Positions 17,223-26,049 of a DNA stretch of 64,000 bases are shown in pieces; the stretch's first letter is position 1, and each line of letters opens with the position of its first letter. The position numbers and the translations under genes were made by a program. The notes under the pieces were generated by a model that saw nothing but the letters and a program-made list of their open reading frames with translations, searched no databases and was not told the origin of the DNA. The stretch is from positions 1-64,000 of the forward strand of contig JBIOWC010000196.1 in NCBI GenBank assembly GCA_044868105.1, given 5' to 3'. This DNA is from JBFMDH01 sp044868105. GTDB lineage: Bacteria; Acidobacteriota; Blastocatellia; UBA7656.

Positions 17223-18686
17223 ATGCATATCAATCTTATTCGGTCATATCGTTTTTTCACGCTAATGGCGTTGTGCTTGCTCAGCGTGCAGGGTAGCGCG
17301 GCACAGGCTCCAACCGCCAAACAAGTTGCCGCAAAAGTTGACGAGTATATGAATGCCGCCGTCAAATTCGACCAGTTCAGTGGTGCGGTTCTCATCGCAA
17401 GGGACGGCGCGCCCATCGTAAGCCGTAGCTATGGGATGGCAAACTACGAATTGAAGGTGCCGAACACGCCGAAGACGGTTTTCGAAACCGGTTCGGTTAC
17501 CAAGCAATTTACCGCGATGGCGATTATGCAATTGCAGGAACGCGGGAAATTGAATGTCAATGATTCGATTTGCAAATATCTGGAAGACTGTCCGGCGGCG
17601 TGGCAATCCGTGACGATTCGTCATCTTTTGACGCACACTTCCGGCATTATGAACTATTCAAGTCTTCCCGATTGGGACGATAAAATTTCCCTGCTGCCTT
17701 ACACTCGTGCAGGATTCGTGAAAGTGTTCCGCGATATACCGCTCGAATTTGTGCCGGGCGAGAAATTCAAATACAGCAATTCCGGATATTATCTGCTCGG
17801 CTTGATTATTGAACGCGCATCGGGCAAGTCATATCGGGAATTTTTGAGCGAGAACATTTTCGTGCCCTTAGGGATGAAAAGCTCGAGCTACAACGACCCG
17901 CCTGCGCTCATCCCGAATCGCGCCACTGGTTACTATTGGGAATTAAATTCATTTATCAGCGCACCAAATGAAAATTTGGCGCTTGGCTTTGCAGCAAGTG
18001 GCATCTATACGACGATTGAAGATCTACTGCTATGGGACAAGGCGCTTTATACCGAAAAACTCGTCTCTCGTAAATCGCTGGATGAAATCTTTACCCCATT
18101 CCTTGAGGAATACGGTTATGGCTGGCTAATCGGCAAAAAGTTTGACCGGCAGATGATAAGTCATAGCGGCAGACACAATGGTTTTAAAGCCTACATCGCC
18201 CGCTTTCCCGCCGCGCGGGTGACGGTCATCGTTTTGAGCAATAGCGACAGAACGTCTGCGACCAAGGCGGCAACTAATCTCGCCGCAATTGCCTTCGGCG
18301 CGCCCTACAAGCTGCCCATACTGCAGGGTTCGGATATGCTATCAGCAGCCATCGCGGAAAAAGGTATCGAGGCTGCTATGCGGCAATACCGTGAATTAAA
18401 ACGCTCCCAACCAGAAAAGTATAATTTTAATGAACCGGAGCGGGCACTAAATGATTTAGGCTATGCTTTGCTCGGACGCCGAAAGGTGAAAGAGGCAATC
18501 GAAGTTTTCAAATTGAATGTCGAGATGTTTCGGCAATCGGCCAACGCCTATGACAGTTTAGGCGAAGCTTATATGTTGAGTGGGAACAAAGAGCTGGCCA
18601 TCGAGAATTATAAAAAATCGCTGGAACTTGACCCGCAAAATATCAATGCCGGCGATATGCTAAAGAAGTTACGAGAAAGCAAATAA
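17223..18686 (+). CDS. Secreted serine hydrolase, class C beta-lactamase-like, with TPR tail
   Basis: 488 residues from the ATG at 17223, giving a clean Sec signal peptide (FFTLMALCLLSVQGSAAQA). Active-site motifs: SVTK (Ser-x-x-Lys) in ETGSVTKQF, YSNSGYY (Tyr-x-Asn) and SHSGRHNG (the KTG-equivalent). The last 100 residues form two or three TPR units (NAYDSLGEAYMLSGNKELA). Known family: penicillin-binding-like esterases, D-aminopeptidases and class C lactamases; sequence alone does not decide. An AraC regulator precedes it. It might process peptidoglycan or esters in the periplasm. Confidence 0.85.
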   Translation: MHINLIRSYRFFTLMALCLLSVQGSAAQAPTAKQVAAKVDEYMNAAVKFDQFSGAVLIARDGAPIVSRSYGMANYELKVPNTPKTVFETGSVTKQFTAMAIMQLQERGKLNVNDSICKYLEDCPAAWQSVTIRHLLTHTSGIMNYSSLPDWDDKISLLPYTRAGFVKVFRDIPLEFVPGEKFKYSNSGYYLLGLIIERASGKSYREFLSENIFVPLGMKSSSYNDPPALIPNRATGYYWELNSFISAPNENLALGFAASGIYTTIEDLLLWDKALYTEKLVSRKSLDEIFTPFLEEYGYGWLIGKKFDRQMISHSGRHNGFKAYIARFPAARVTVIVLSNSDRTSATKAATNLAAIAFGAPYKLPILQGSDMLSAAIAEKGIEAAMRQYRELKRSQPEKYNFNEPERALNDLGYALLGRRKVKEAIEVFKLNVEMFRQSANAYDSLGEAYMLSGNKELAIENYKKSLELDPQNINAGDMLKKLRESK

Positions 18687-18770
18687 CCTCAGCTCAACAT
18701 AAGAAAAGATGATCGGTAGTCTACGAAAGTCGCATCGCTAGTGAGAACATAGCGCTTGCCGGGGTCGCAG

Positions 18771-18875
18771 ACTTGGCGTTCTTGGCGAAAGCTTGGCGTC
18801 TTGGCGTGAAACCACCCCCGCGACCATCCCCTTTCTCGCCAAGACGCTATGCTCCGCAAAGCTCGCCAAGGAGGA
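18771..18875. repeat. CTTGGCG-heptamer inverted repeat
   Basis: The left side has four spaced copies of CTTGGCG; the right side has three CGCCAAG or close variants in reverse. The longest perfect stem is GCGTCTTGGCG (18796-18806) with CGCCAAGACGC (18837-18847) and a 30-base loop. Heptamer-built palindromes of this style occur as dispersed non-coding elements in many bacterial genomes. Confidence 0.65.
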
Positions 18876-18942
18876 TAGCGCTTACCAACACGCATCGACA
18901 GGAACTTGAGCAACACAACTTTAAGAGACTACCGAAATTTCC

Positions 18943-18972
18943 TTGACCGGAAATCGCGCCAGCCTCTATGCT
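18943..18972 (+). promoter_or_regulatory. Putative sigma70-type promoter of the peroxiredoxin gene
   Basis: TTGACC at 18943-18948, an 18-base spacer and TATGCT at 18967-18972. Start would be near 18980, giving a leader of over 200 bases that contains the attenuator-like hairpins. Confidence 0.5.
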
Positions 18973-19024
18973 AACCGTGTATAGTGGTCGTGGTGATTTA
19001 AAGCAAATTGCTCCACGTTAAAGA

Positions 19025-19082
19025 TGTGCTAAATCGCAAGGAAAATTTTCAGGCCTTGTGCAAATTTAGCACAAGGCTTTTT
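19025..19082 (+). promoter_or_regulatory. Attenuator-like leader: antiterminator and terminator hairpins
   Basis: Terminator: GCCTTGTGC (19053-19061) pairs with GCACAAGGC (19069-19077), followed by TTTTT. Competing pair: TGTGCTAAAT (19025-19034) is the exact complement of ATTTAGCACA (19064-19073), which overlaps the terminator's right arm. Forming one excludes the other. This is the classic shape of an attenuator or riboswitch platform in front of the peroxiredoxin gene. It could instead simply end an upstream transcript, with a second promoter (TATGAT near 19112) serving the gene. Confidence 0.5.
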
Positions 19083-19197
19083 CGTTGGATGGCAGCGAAA
19101 ATAAAAGCTGTTATGATTAATAGCCCATTCTTTCAAGGGTAGCCCCCTGAAAGTAGAGCTTAAAGTTCAAAATTTAATGAGAAAGGACGCAAACAAC

Positions 19198-19833
19198 ATG
19201 GCTCTGAGATTAGGAGACACAGCACCCGATTTTACTGCGGATACTACGGAAGGCACGATCAATTTTCACGAATGGCTCGGCGAAGGCTGGGGAGTTCTGT
19301 TTTCACACCCGAAAGATTTTACACCCGTTTGTACCACTGAACTTGGCGCGGCAGCACGACTCAAACCCGAATTTGAAAAACGCAATGTGAAAATAATCGG
19401 TCTCAGCGTTGACCCGCTCGATTCTCACAAAGGTTGGGCATCAGACATCGAAGAGACGCAAGGCCAGGCGTTGAATTTCCCGGTCATCGCCGATGCTGAC
19501 CGGAAAGTGTCAGACCTCTACGATATGATTCATCCCAATGCCAGCGACACCTTTACCGTGCGTTCCGTATTCGTCATCGGACCCGATAAGAAGGTCAAAT
19601 TAACGCTGACTTATCCGGCAAGCACCGGTCGCAACTTCGATGAACTGCTGCGAGTGATAGATTCGTTGCAACTGACCGCCAAACACAGCGTGGCAACCCC
19701 CGTAAACTGGAAACACGGCGAAGATGTCATCATCGTTCCGGCGCTTTCCGATGAACAGGCAAAAGAGAAATTCCCCGAAGGTTGGAAGACGCTCAAACCT
19801 TACCTGCGCGTCGTTAAACAACCGGGAAATTAA
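19198..19833 (+). CDS. 1-Cys peroxiredoxin (Prx6 type)
   Basis: 211 residues from the ATG at 19198, which has AAAGGAC eleven bases upstream; the ATG at 19177 overlaps that site. Active site PVCTTE with the peroxidatic Cys45, preceded by HPKDFTP. The long C-terminal domain (NWKHGEDVIIVP) is the Prx6 hallmark, and I see no resolving Cys. Known role: reduces hydrogen peroxide and alkyl or lipid hydroperoxides in the cytosol using an external thiol. Regulation may act through the leader at 19025-19082. Confidence 0.93.
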   Translation: MALRLGDTAPDFTADTTEGTINFHEWLGEGWGVLFSHPKDFTPVCTTELGAAARLKPEFEKRNVKIIGLSVDPLDSHKGWASDIEETQGQALNFPVIADADRKVSDLYDMIHPNASDTFTVRSVFVIGPDKKVKLTLTYPASTGRNFDELLRVIDSLQLTAKHSVATPVNWKHGEDVIIVPALSDEQAKEKFPEGWKTLKPYLRVVKQPGN

Positions 19834-19858
19834 TCCCGCCAAAACGAATGAGCGAGAC

Positions 19859-19886
19859 AAAAGGCTGCCGACATCGGCAGCCTTTT
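19859..19886. terminator. Terminator after the peroxiredoxin gene
   Basis: A 12-bp perfect stem AAAAGGCTGCCG / CGGCAGCCTTTT with loop ACAT. The A and T runs on both sides make it work in both directions, so it also suits the facing YkgJ-like gene. Confidence 0.88.
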
Positions 19887-19933
19887 GTGATTTGCGATTT
19901 GAAAGCTGAGATTTGAAATTGAAATTTGAATAA

Positions 19934-20500
19934 CTAATCGCCGCTATCGGGCGCTTCCTTGAACTTGCGTTTGGCGAGTTGTTGCTTTACGCCTTCGGTA
20001 TAGAGTTTGATAAATTCCAAAATCGAAAGGCGCTGCGGTTTGCCTTCGTAATAGAAGGTGCAAGCGTGTCCGATTTCGCGTTGCAGAAGTTTCAAATCCA
20101 ACGGGTCAAGCGGAAATTTCAAGCAGGCTTTTGGCGCGTGCGGCGATGTATATATCGAACAATGGGTGTTAAAGGGTCCTTCATCAACAAAGAAAGGACA
20201 CTCGAATTGAATCTTGCAACAGAGTCCGCAACGATTACATTCGCCTTTTTGATAGGCCTTGTAACGATGCACTAAATTATCGGGCAAGACATTTGATAGG
20301 ATGGTGCGTCGGAGGGCCGCCCAGGTGTGTAGAGAAAACGGGGCACGCGAAACCTTTTTCGCAACCGCTCTGGTCATTTGCAAATACATCCATTTGCGTG
20401 ATGGCACCTCTTTGGGAAGTTGGGGGTCTGGGGCGGACGACGAGATGATATTCGTGAAAACGTGGATAACTCGCCCGCCTTTCTGTTTTTCTTGACTCAT
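19934..20500 (-). CDS. YkgJ-family cysteine cluster protein
   Basis: 188 residues from the ATG at 20500; a TTG at 20518 is possible. The cluster begins CNRCGLCCKIQFECPFF and continues with Cys in HCSIYTS, KACLKFP and GHACTFYYEG, as in the zinc- or iron-chelating YkgJ/UPF0153 family. No membrane helix. Function in the cell is not established for the family. Confidence 0.8.
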   Translation of the reverse strand: MSQEKQKGGRVIHVFTNIISSSAPDPQLPKEVPSRKWMYLQMTRAVAKKVSRAPFSLHTWAALRRTILSNVLPDNLVHRYKAYQKGECNRCGLCCKIQFECPFFVDEGPFNTHCSIYTSPHAPKACLKFPLDPLDLKLLQREIGHACTFYYEGKPQRLSILEFIKLYTEGVKQQLAKRKFKEAPDSGD

Positions 20501-20848
20501 CAGATTAACCCTTTTCAATGTGAATTGATTGCTTGTCGTTTCGGAAGCTTGACTTAAGATTATACGAAACTTATTTGGGTAAAGCGTCTAACAACTACGC
20601 GAAAACAGTATCATCATATTAGTGAGCAAAGCAACTTACAAGAGTTTTGATTTCCCGCCTGAAAACGCTATCTAATCAACTGGCAGTCATTTATGCAAAA
20701 CCTTCTTTCTGTAAATTCAGGATTAAAAACGCTAGCTCCCGGCAAGCGGATAATAGGGTTGACCCGTTCATTGTTCGATTTATAATCGTGACGTTCACCA
20801 CGATTTTAGCCCCTCAATCATTCACGAAAAAACCAATCGGTGAAACTT
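20501..20848. other. Divergent spacer
   Basis: No gene seen. The right half carries the promoter at 20759-20786 for the M48 gene. The left half must carry the promoter of the YkgJ-like gene, but I see no clear boxes. Confidence 0.5.
20759..20786 (+). promoter_or_regulatory. Strong sigma70-type promoter of the M48 protease gene
   Basis: TTGACC at 20759-20764, a 16-base spacer and a perfect TATAAT at 20781-20786. The start would be near 20793, about 56 bases before the ATG. Confidence 0.65.
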
Positions 20849-23701
20849 ATGAAAGCAATCCCAGGGCGATTTTTTCGTTCGCTAACCTGTGTCTTTGGCG
20901 CTCTTTTCTGCCTGGTTTTCTTTGTTCAGGGCAATTACAGCTTAAACAAAGAGTCGGTGCGGCGTGACCTTGGATTAAATTTTCAGATTGATAAAACCGG
21001 CAAGACGGAAATCTTCATCACTTTTTTCGCCGAGCCGCCGCCCGTCGAACGATTGCAAACGGCGCTGGCGGATTCGCTGGGCTGCGCGATTGAAAACGCG
21101 AGCCTTGAAAAAATTGACCTCAAGGCTGACCCGGTTGATGCGGACGAAGACGAGTTCGATGAGGAGGGTTTAGACCCCGAAGACCAACCGGTTCCCTCCC
21201 AGGCGCAAAGCCCGGCCTTGCAATCCGCAGCGACAGAGTCGCCAAGCTCAATAACCTGCTACTGGGTATTTAAAGCGACAGCCGTTGCTTTCACCCAACG
21301 GGGATTTTATTTTGCAGGCGCCATCCGTGTCGCGCCACTCCTTGAATTATTCAAAGCTTATGACATAAAAACTTTAACCGTTACCGTCATGCATCCGCGT
21401 TGGGGATCAGCCGATTGCACGACCGGCGAATCGGTATTCGGCAAAGGCGACCTCGGTTATCACCTCTACCGCCTTTCAGTTGATCATCCGTCATTGCCGA
21501 CCATCAACATTGGCTTCGGTTACCAATCGTCGGCCTTCATCCTGCCGTTGGCGCTGACCGTCGCTTTTCTGATTCTGCCTGTCGTCCTGGTAAGCTTGCT
21601 GCGCTGGATGGTTTTACGCGCTCACGGTGACGCCCAGTACACGGCATGGGTGCGTTTGTGGCAGACGACCAGTTGGGTTTCAATTCTGGTCTGGGTCGGG
21701 TGGAGTTTTATTTTTTCATTCCGCTCGATGCTCGAAATATTCAGCCTGCTTTGGTCAACTGGCACGTCGGTCTTGCACGCAGGATTTAATATCGCCATCT
21801 ATCTTATCCCGCCCATTCTGGTCGTTGGAATCTGTTACGCCTTGATGCTCTCGGTGCACACACGTTTGCGCGGCATCATTTTTACCTGGAAAGATATGGC
21901 GCGGCAGGTCTTGTTGGAACAGGTTGCTGGCATCATCCTTGTGCTTTTCGTTACCCTCGGCATCACCAATATTTTTACGGCGCCACGACGCGGCCTGTTG
22001 TGGTTAGTCGCCGCCTTTGCGAGCGCCTCAATCGTTGCCCAATTGAAAAAGCGGGGGTTGAACTTAAAGCCCTTTGCTCTGGAAGTCGGTGATTTGCGCG
22101 ACCGAATATTTGAGCTGGCACAGCGTTGCGGCGTCAAATTGAAACAGGTCTATGTGCTGCCGGAAGATCAATTCAAAATGGTTAATGCGATGGCCAGCAA
22201 TCAAGACCACATCATTTTGACCAACGCGCTGCTCACCAATTTAACCAAGCCTGAGGTAGATGCGGTGGTCGGCCACGAATTGGGGCATCTGAAACACAAT
22301 CACCCAAAAACCCTGGGGATGATTTTTGTTGGCGGAATTATGTTCTTGCAAATTGGTTCCGGCCTGGTCGAGGCCTTGCTGCGGGTAGATTTCGCCTTCA
22401 GCCTGTGCGTCCTGGTCTATTTGCTGACGACCAACTTCCTCTCGCGCAAGTTTGAATATACGGCGGATATGCATTCCGCTTATTTGATGGGCGATGCGCG
22501 CCCCTTGATTGCGGCGCTGACCAAAATGAATCGGCTGATGTTGCTACCCGTGAGCAGCAACAAAATGCATGAGTTGATTTCAACTCATCCGACGACCGCC
22601 AACCGCGTAGAAGCGTTGGCGCGTTTTGGCAACATTCCCGCCGAAGAGTTAAACGCCTTAGTCAGCGAATCTCCCGCGTCAGATGAACCGGCAACGGCGG
22701 CCTATCAAGCGCTCGCTGCTACTGAAGGCTATGACCTCGCGCCGATTGTGGCGAACGAAAGCCGAATTTTTTCTTCGGATTTCAAAAAGCGGCTATCAGC
22801 GCGCGTCACCTGGTTGATGATTGGCGCCCTGGTTCTGGTGCCGGCGCTGGTGGCTCTGGTCGCGCAAATTTTAAACATCAGTGGAGTGATGAAGTGGATG
22901 GTGTATGGCGCAGGTTTTCTTGCGGCGCTCGCAGCCTTCTTTTGGGTAGCCAACGTGCCTCCGGTCTGGGGCTGTCAAGCGCTGATGAAAAAATGGCGCG
23001 AAAAATTAGAAAATGAAGGAATTTTTCCCGAAGCCTGGCAAGGAATTTTCGTCGGTCTATCGCCTTCACCTGAACTGATGACTTACGAAAATAATACCGA
23101 CTGGGATATTGGCTATCTCTTCCTTAACCGCGACCGACTCTGTTATGTCGGCGAGCAGGCCCGCTTTGCTTTGCGCTCGGACCAGGTTGTTGAAATCAAG
23201 CTGATGAATGATTCGCTCGGCTGGTTAAAGTACGAGCGCGTCCACATACATTGGTTCGACGCTGAGAAAAATGCCGTTAAGACTTTGAATATCCATTCCT
23301 GCGCGGCACGTTCAATTCTGGATGGCAATCGCCAATCGCGCGAGCTGGCGCAAAAACTGCGCGCCTGGAAAAGTCCTGCGACCCTAGGCCCGGAGCTTCA
23401 ACCGCGGCTCGCTGATTTGCCCACGCCGAAGCTTGGCGAAGTCACCGGCACGCCTACAGGGCAATCCCTGGCACGAGGGAAATGGCTAATCAATTCTCTC
23501 TACCTGACGGGGATGGCCGCCGTTGCCGCCTTATTTTCGCAGTTATCATTTAATCCTCAAAAAGGTGGCGCAGCGCTCTATGTGGTAAGCGTCACCTGGT
23601 TGCTTTCTTACCTTCAGGCTCTGCCGGTGCTTGCCCGCAACCGAAAACAGAGAATGAAAGCCAAGCAACAAGCGCTCGCTTATTCCCAACCGGGAAGTTA
23701 A
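20849..23701 (+). CDS. Large M48-family membrane metallopeptidase
   Basis: 950 residues from the ATG at 20849 (a GTG lies at 20840). A first hydrophobic segment near residue 12 is followed by a periplasm-like domain with an acidic low-complexity stretch, then five or six membrane helices. The protease motif VVGHELGHLKHNH has zinc ligands His476 and His480, and the third ligand is Glu536 in EYTAD, as in HtpX/Ste24. Two more helices and a long C-terminal soluble part follow. The family normally ends near residue 300-450, so the extra N- and C-terminal domains are unusual. Likely role: quality control of membrane proteins. Promoter at 20759. Confidence 0.85.
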   Translation: MKAIPGRFFRSLTCVFGALFCLVFFVQGNYSLNKESVRRDLGLNFQIDKTGKTEIFITFFAEPPPVERLQTALADSLGCAIENASLEKIDLKADPVDADEDEFDEEGLDPEDQPVPSQAQSPALQSAATESPSSITCYWVFKATAVAFTQRGFYFAGAIRVAPLLELFKAYDIKTLTVTVMHPRWGSADCTTGESVFGKGDLGYHLYRLSVDHPSLPTINIGFGYQSSAFILPLALTVAFLILPVVLVSLLRWMVLRAHGDAQYTAWVRLWQTTSWVSILVWVGWSFIFSFRSMLEIFSLLWSTGTSVLHAGFNIAIYLIPPILVVGICYALMLSVHTRLRGIIFTWKDMARQVLLEQVAGIILVLFVTLGITNIFTAPRRGLLWLVAAFASASIVAQLKKRGLNLKPFALEVGDLRDRIFELAQRCGVKLKQVYVLPEDQFKMVNAMASNQDHIILTNALLTNLTKPEVDAVVGHELGHLKHNHPKTLGMIFVGGIMFLQIGSGLVEALLRVDFAFSLCVLVYLLTTNFLSRKFEYTADMHSAYLMGDARPLIAALTKMNRLMLLPVSSNKMHELISTHPTTANRVEALARFGNIPAEELNALVSESPASDEPATAAYQALAATEGYDLAPIVANESRIFSSDFKKRLSARVTWLMIGALVLVPALVALVAQILNISGVMKWMVYGAGFLAALAAFFWVANVPPVWGCQALMKKWREKLENEGIFPEAWQGIFVGLSPSPELMTYENNTDWDIGYLFLNRDRLCYVGEQARFALRSDQVVEIKLMNDSLGWLKYERVHIHWFDAEKNAVKTLNIHSCAARSILDGNRQSRELAQKLRAWKSPATLGPELQPRLADLPTPKLGEVTGTPTGQSLARGKWLINSLYLTGMAAVAALFSQLSFNPQKGGAALYVVSVTWLLSYLQALPVLARNRKQRMKAKQQALAYSQPGS

Positions 23702-23808
23702 GGCAAATCAATTGAGGGTTGCAAACGCTTGTTCTATTTGGCCGCAAAAGTTATCCTCAATTTCGCTGCAACCAATTGTCAAAAGCCCATCCGCTTCGGA
23801 GATTGAGG

Positions 23809-24267
23809 ATGTCCGTAAAAACGAAATATTGTTCGGAGTGCGGTCAAAAAATAAACCCTCGTCGCGCCAGGGTTTTGCCTTTACGTCTGCTTTGTCCCAT
23901 TTGCAAGCCGCGCTTTTCCGCATTTCGTTTTGCGTGGTTTATGAGCTTCGTTGTCTGCCTGGTCAGTAGCTTTCTTATCGGGCGTTATACAGCGCCCGCC
24001 GAATCATTCAACTTTATTGGCACGCCTATCGAATTAGCAGCGCCCGTCTATCCCAATCAAATCAAACCCGAGCCCGCCCCAGCCCTGGTTAACGAAGACC
24101 TTATCACCAGTTGCGGCGCGCCTACGAAAGCCGGTCATCCGTGCCGTCGCAAAGTTCACGGCTGGGGATATTGTTGGCAACATCGCGACAAGTTGGGCAA
24201 GAAACCTTTACCGAAAGAGCCTGAGCTGTTGAACAAAATCGAGAAAGCCGGAATTGTCGTGCAATAA
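23809..24267 (+). CDS. Zinc-ribbon membrane protein with C-terminal Cys/His motif
   Basis: 152 residues from the ATG at 23809, with GGAG and TTGAGG just upstream. An N-terminal ribbon (YCSECGQK and LCPICKP), one membrane helix (FVVCLVSSFLIGRY) and a Pro-rich linker lead to a C-terminal motif CGAPTKAGHPCRRKV followed by GYCWQH. That last motif recurs in small bacterial proteins of unknown function. The soluble tail likely binds zinc. KptA starts 17 bases downstream, so the two are probably co-transcribed. Confidence 0.65.
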   Translation: MSVKTKYCSECGQKINPRRARVLPLRLLCPICKPRFSAFRFAWFMSFVVCLVSSFLIGRYTAPAESFNFIGTPIELAAPVYPNQIKPEPAPALVNEDLITSCGAPTKAGHPCRRKVHGWGYCWQHRDKLGKKPLPKEPELLNKIEKAGIVVQ

Positions 24268-24284
24268 TTTTGCTGTAGAATTTT

Positions 24285-24824
24285 ATGCGAAAAGAGTTAG
24301 TCAAGGTCAGCAAATTTTTAAGCCTGGTGTTAAGGCATCAACCGGAAAAAATCGGCCTCACGCTTGACGAAGCAGGATGGGTTGAGGTCACTGAACTGCT
24401 GCACGCCTGTCATGAAAACGGCTTCGTCATCACCCGCCCGGTGCTTGAAGAAGTTGTGCAAACGAATGATAAAAAGCGCTTCGCCTTCAGCGAAGACGGT
24501 TTGAAAATCCGCGCCAGTCAGGGTCATTCAATCGAAGTGGAACTGGCTTATGCGCCCCTCACGCCGCCTGAAATTTTGTATCACGGCACGGCGACGCGAT
24601 TTTTGGATTCGATAAAAGCGCAAGGCTTGTTAAAAGGCCAGCGTCACCACGTGCATCTTTCCGGCGACCAAGAAACCGCCACCCGTGTCGGCGCGCGTCA
24701 CGGCAAACCGCTGGTGTTAATTATCGAATCCGGTCGCATGCATGCAGCTGGGTTCCCCTTTTACCAATCCGAAAACGGCGTCTGGCTCACCGACCACGTG
24801 CCCAGTACTTACATTCGCTTTTAA
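24285..24824 (+). CDS. kptA: RNA 2'-phosphotransferase (Tpt1/KptA)
   Basis: 179 residues, the usual length. Signatures: SKFLSLVLRHQP at the start, ILYHGTATRF, and HHVHLSGDQETA, which match the conserved Arg-His-Arg-Arg core of Tpt1/KptA. Known reaction: transfers an internal RNA 2'-phosphate to NAD+, giving ADP-ribose 1'',2''-cyclic phosphate and nicotinamide. In eukaryotes this ends tRNA splicing; bacteria have no such pathway, so its natural target here is unknown. It follows the zinc-ribbon gene closely. Confidence 0.93.
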   Translation: MRKELVKVSKFLSLVLRHQPEKIGLTLDEAGWVEVTELLHACHENGFVITRPVLEEVVQTNDKKRFAFSEDGLKIRASQGHSIEVELAYAPLTPPEILYHGTATRFLDSIKAQGLLKGQRHHVHLSGDQETATRVGARHGKPLVLIIESGRMHAAGFPFYQSENGVWLTDHVPSTYIRF

Positions 24825-24897
24825 TTCAGTTGCCAGTTGGTGGCGCAGCACTTTCATATTGCTGTTGGCGCGGCGAATCTCTAGAATTCTAAGCTTT

Positions 24898-25974
24898 ATG
24901 GACAATCTGGTTCTTGCCAATCTTTTCTATCGCAAAACGCGAACCATTACGACGGCGGCGGGCGTAGCGCTCGGCGTGGCGCTTGTGGTTTTAACCGTCG
25001 GCATCGTCAACGGATTTTTGAATGAACAGGGACGGCGCAATTCTGCGGTCACCGCCGAAATCATCTACTTTTCGCAAGGCGGCATTTTGAATCTCTCGCC
25101 GAGACTGGAAATTAAACAAGAGGTTTTGGAGCAGATTCGCAAAATCGAAGGCGTGACGGAAGTCGTCCCGCTCGGTCAACTCACGCAAGAAAACCGCAGC
25201 ATCAATGGTATCGAGTACGAACCGTTCACGCGGGTTTCAGGCATGCGCGTCGTCGAAGGCCGGCCGTTTCAAGCGGCCGACGAAGCCATTGTTGACCGCG
25301 TGCTTGAGCGCGAACGAAAACTTAAACTTGGCGATGAAATCGAAGTCATCGGCAGAAAATTTCGCGTCGTCGGCATTTACGAACCCGAATCTTTTGCGCG
25401 CATTAAAATTCCGCTTTCAACCCTGCAAACCTATCTCAATCGGCCGGGGCTCTGTTCGCAAATCCTCATTAAAGTTAAAGACCCGAATACGCAGGAAGCG
25501 ATTGCCCAACGCATCAAACAACAATTTCCCGATAGCGATATTCAACTGACTCGCGATTTGCCGATTTTATATGCTCGCGGCACTCCCGCTTTGCAAACTT
25601 TTTTGCGCGTCGTCATCGGGCTTGCCATCGTCGTCAGTTCCCTGGTTATTCTGCTGGCCATGTACACCACGGTCGTTGAACGCACCCGTCAGATAGGTGT
25701 GCTCAAAAGTCTCGGCGCGTCGAAAGGCTGGATTGCCGGAGAGATTGAAAAAGAGGCGTTGCTGATTAGCTTAATCGGCGTGCTGTCGGGATTTCTCTTA
25801 TCGCTTATCGGCGAACTGATTATTCAGCGCTTCTCATCCGTGAAAGTCGAACTCCAGCCGCTCTGGTTTTTGTACACCTTTATCATCGGGCTTGCCGCCG
25901 GTTGTCTTGGGGCTTTATACCCGGCAATTCGCGCCGCCAATCAAGACCCCGTCAAGGCTTTGAGTTACGAATAA
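24898..25974 (+). CDS. MacB/FtsX-type ABC transporter permease, orphan
   Basis: 358 residues from the ATG at 24898. Topology is typical of FtsX/MacB permeases: one N-terminal helix (TAAGVALGVALVVLTVGIV), a large periplasmic domain (residues about 45-230) and three C-terminal helices with the loop RTRQIGVLKSLGASK. Known relatives move lipoproteins, drugs or peptides, or act as mechanical switches, always with an ATPase. No ATPase or membrane-fusion gene is adjacent, so the partner must lie elsewhere. Confidence 0.85.
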   Translation: MDNLVLANLFYRKTRTITTAAGVALGVALVVLTVGIVNGFLNEQGRRNSAVTAEIIYFSQGGILNLSPRLEIKQEVLEQIRKIEGVTEVVPLGQLTQENRSINGIEYEPFTRVSGMRVVEGRPFQAADEAIVDRVLERERKLKLGDEIEVIGRKFRVVGIYEPESFARIKIPLSTLQTYLNRPGLCSQILIKVKDPNTQEAIAQRIKQQFPDSDIQLTRDLPILYARGTPALQTFLRVVIGLAIVVSSLVILLAMYTTVVERTRQIGVLKSLGASKGWIAGEIEKEALLISLIGVLSGFLLSLIGELIIQRFSSVKVELQPLWFLYTFIIGLAAGCLGALYPAIRAANQDPVKALSYE

Positions 25975-25978
25975 AGAA

Positions 25979-26026
25979 AAAGGCAAAAGGTAAATGGGAA
26001 TTTTCCCGGTTCACCTTTTGCCCTTT
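25979..26026. terminator. Bidirectional terminator between convergent genes
   Basis: A long stem pairs AAAAGGCAAAAGGT on the left with ACCTTTTGCCCTTT on the right, with one mismatch and an inner GGGAA/TTCCC-like stem. It serves the permease on plus and the facing secreted protein on minus. Confidence 0.8.
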
Positions 26027-26049
26027 GTATTGCCCGACGACTGACGCGC

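Larger units (their letters stand above)
18687..19197. other. Long spacer with heptamer hairpin, promoter and leader
   Basis: I see no gene here. From left to right: a CTTGGCG-heptamer hairpin at 18771-18875, a likely promoter at 18943-18972, a leader of about 200 bases with mutually exclusive hairpins at 19025-19082, then the ribosome site of the peroxiredoxin gene (AAAGGAC at about 19181-19187). Confidence 0.6.

Noticed and set aside
18689..18916. Minus-strand open frame of 75 codons
   Set aside because: It is a translation of the CTTGGCG heptamer palindrome, has no ribosome site and shows no protein character.
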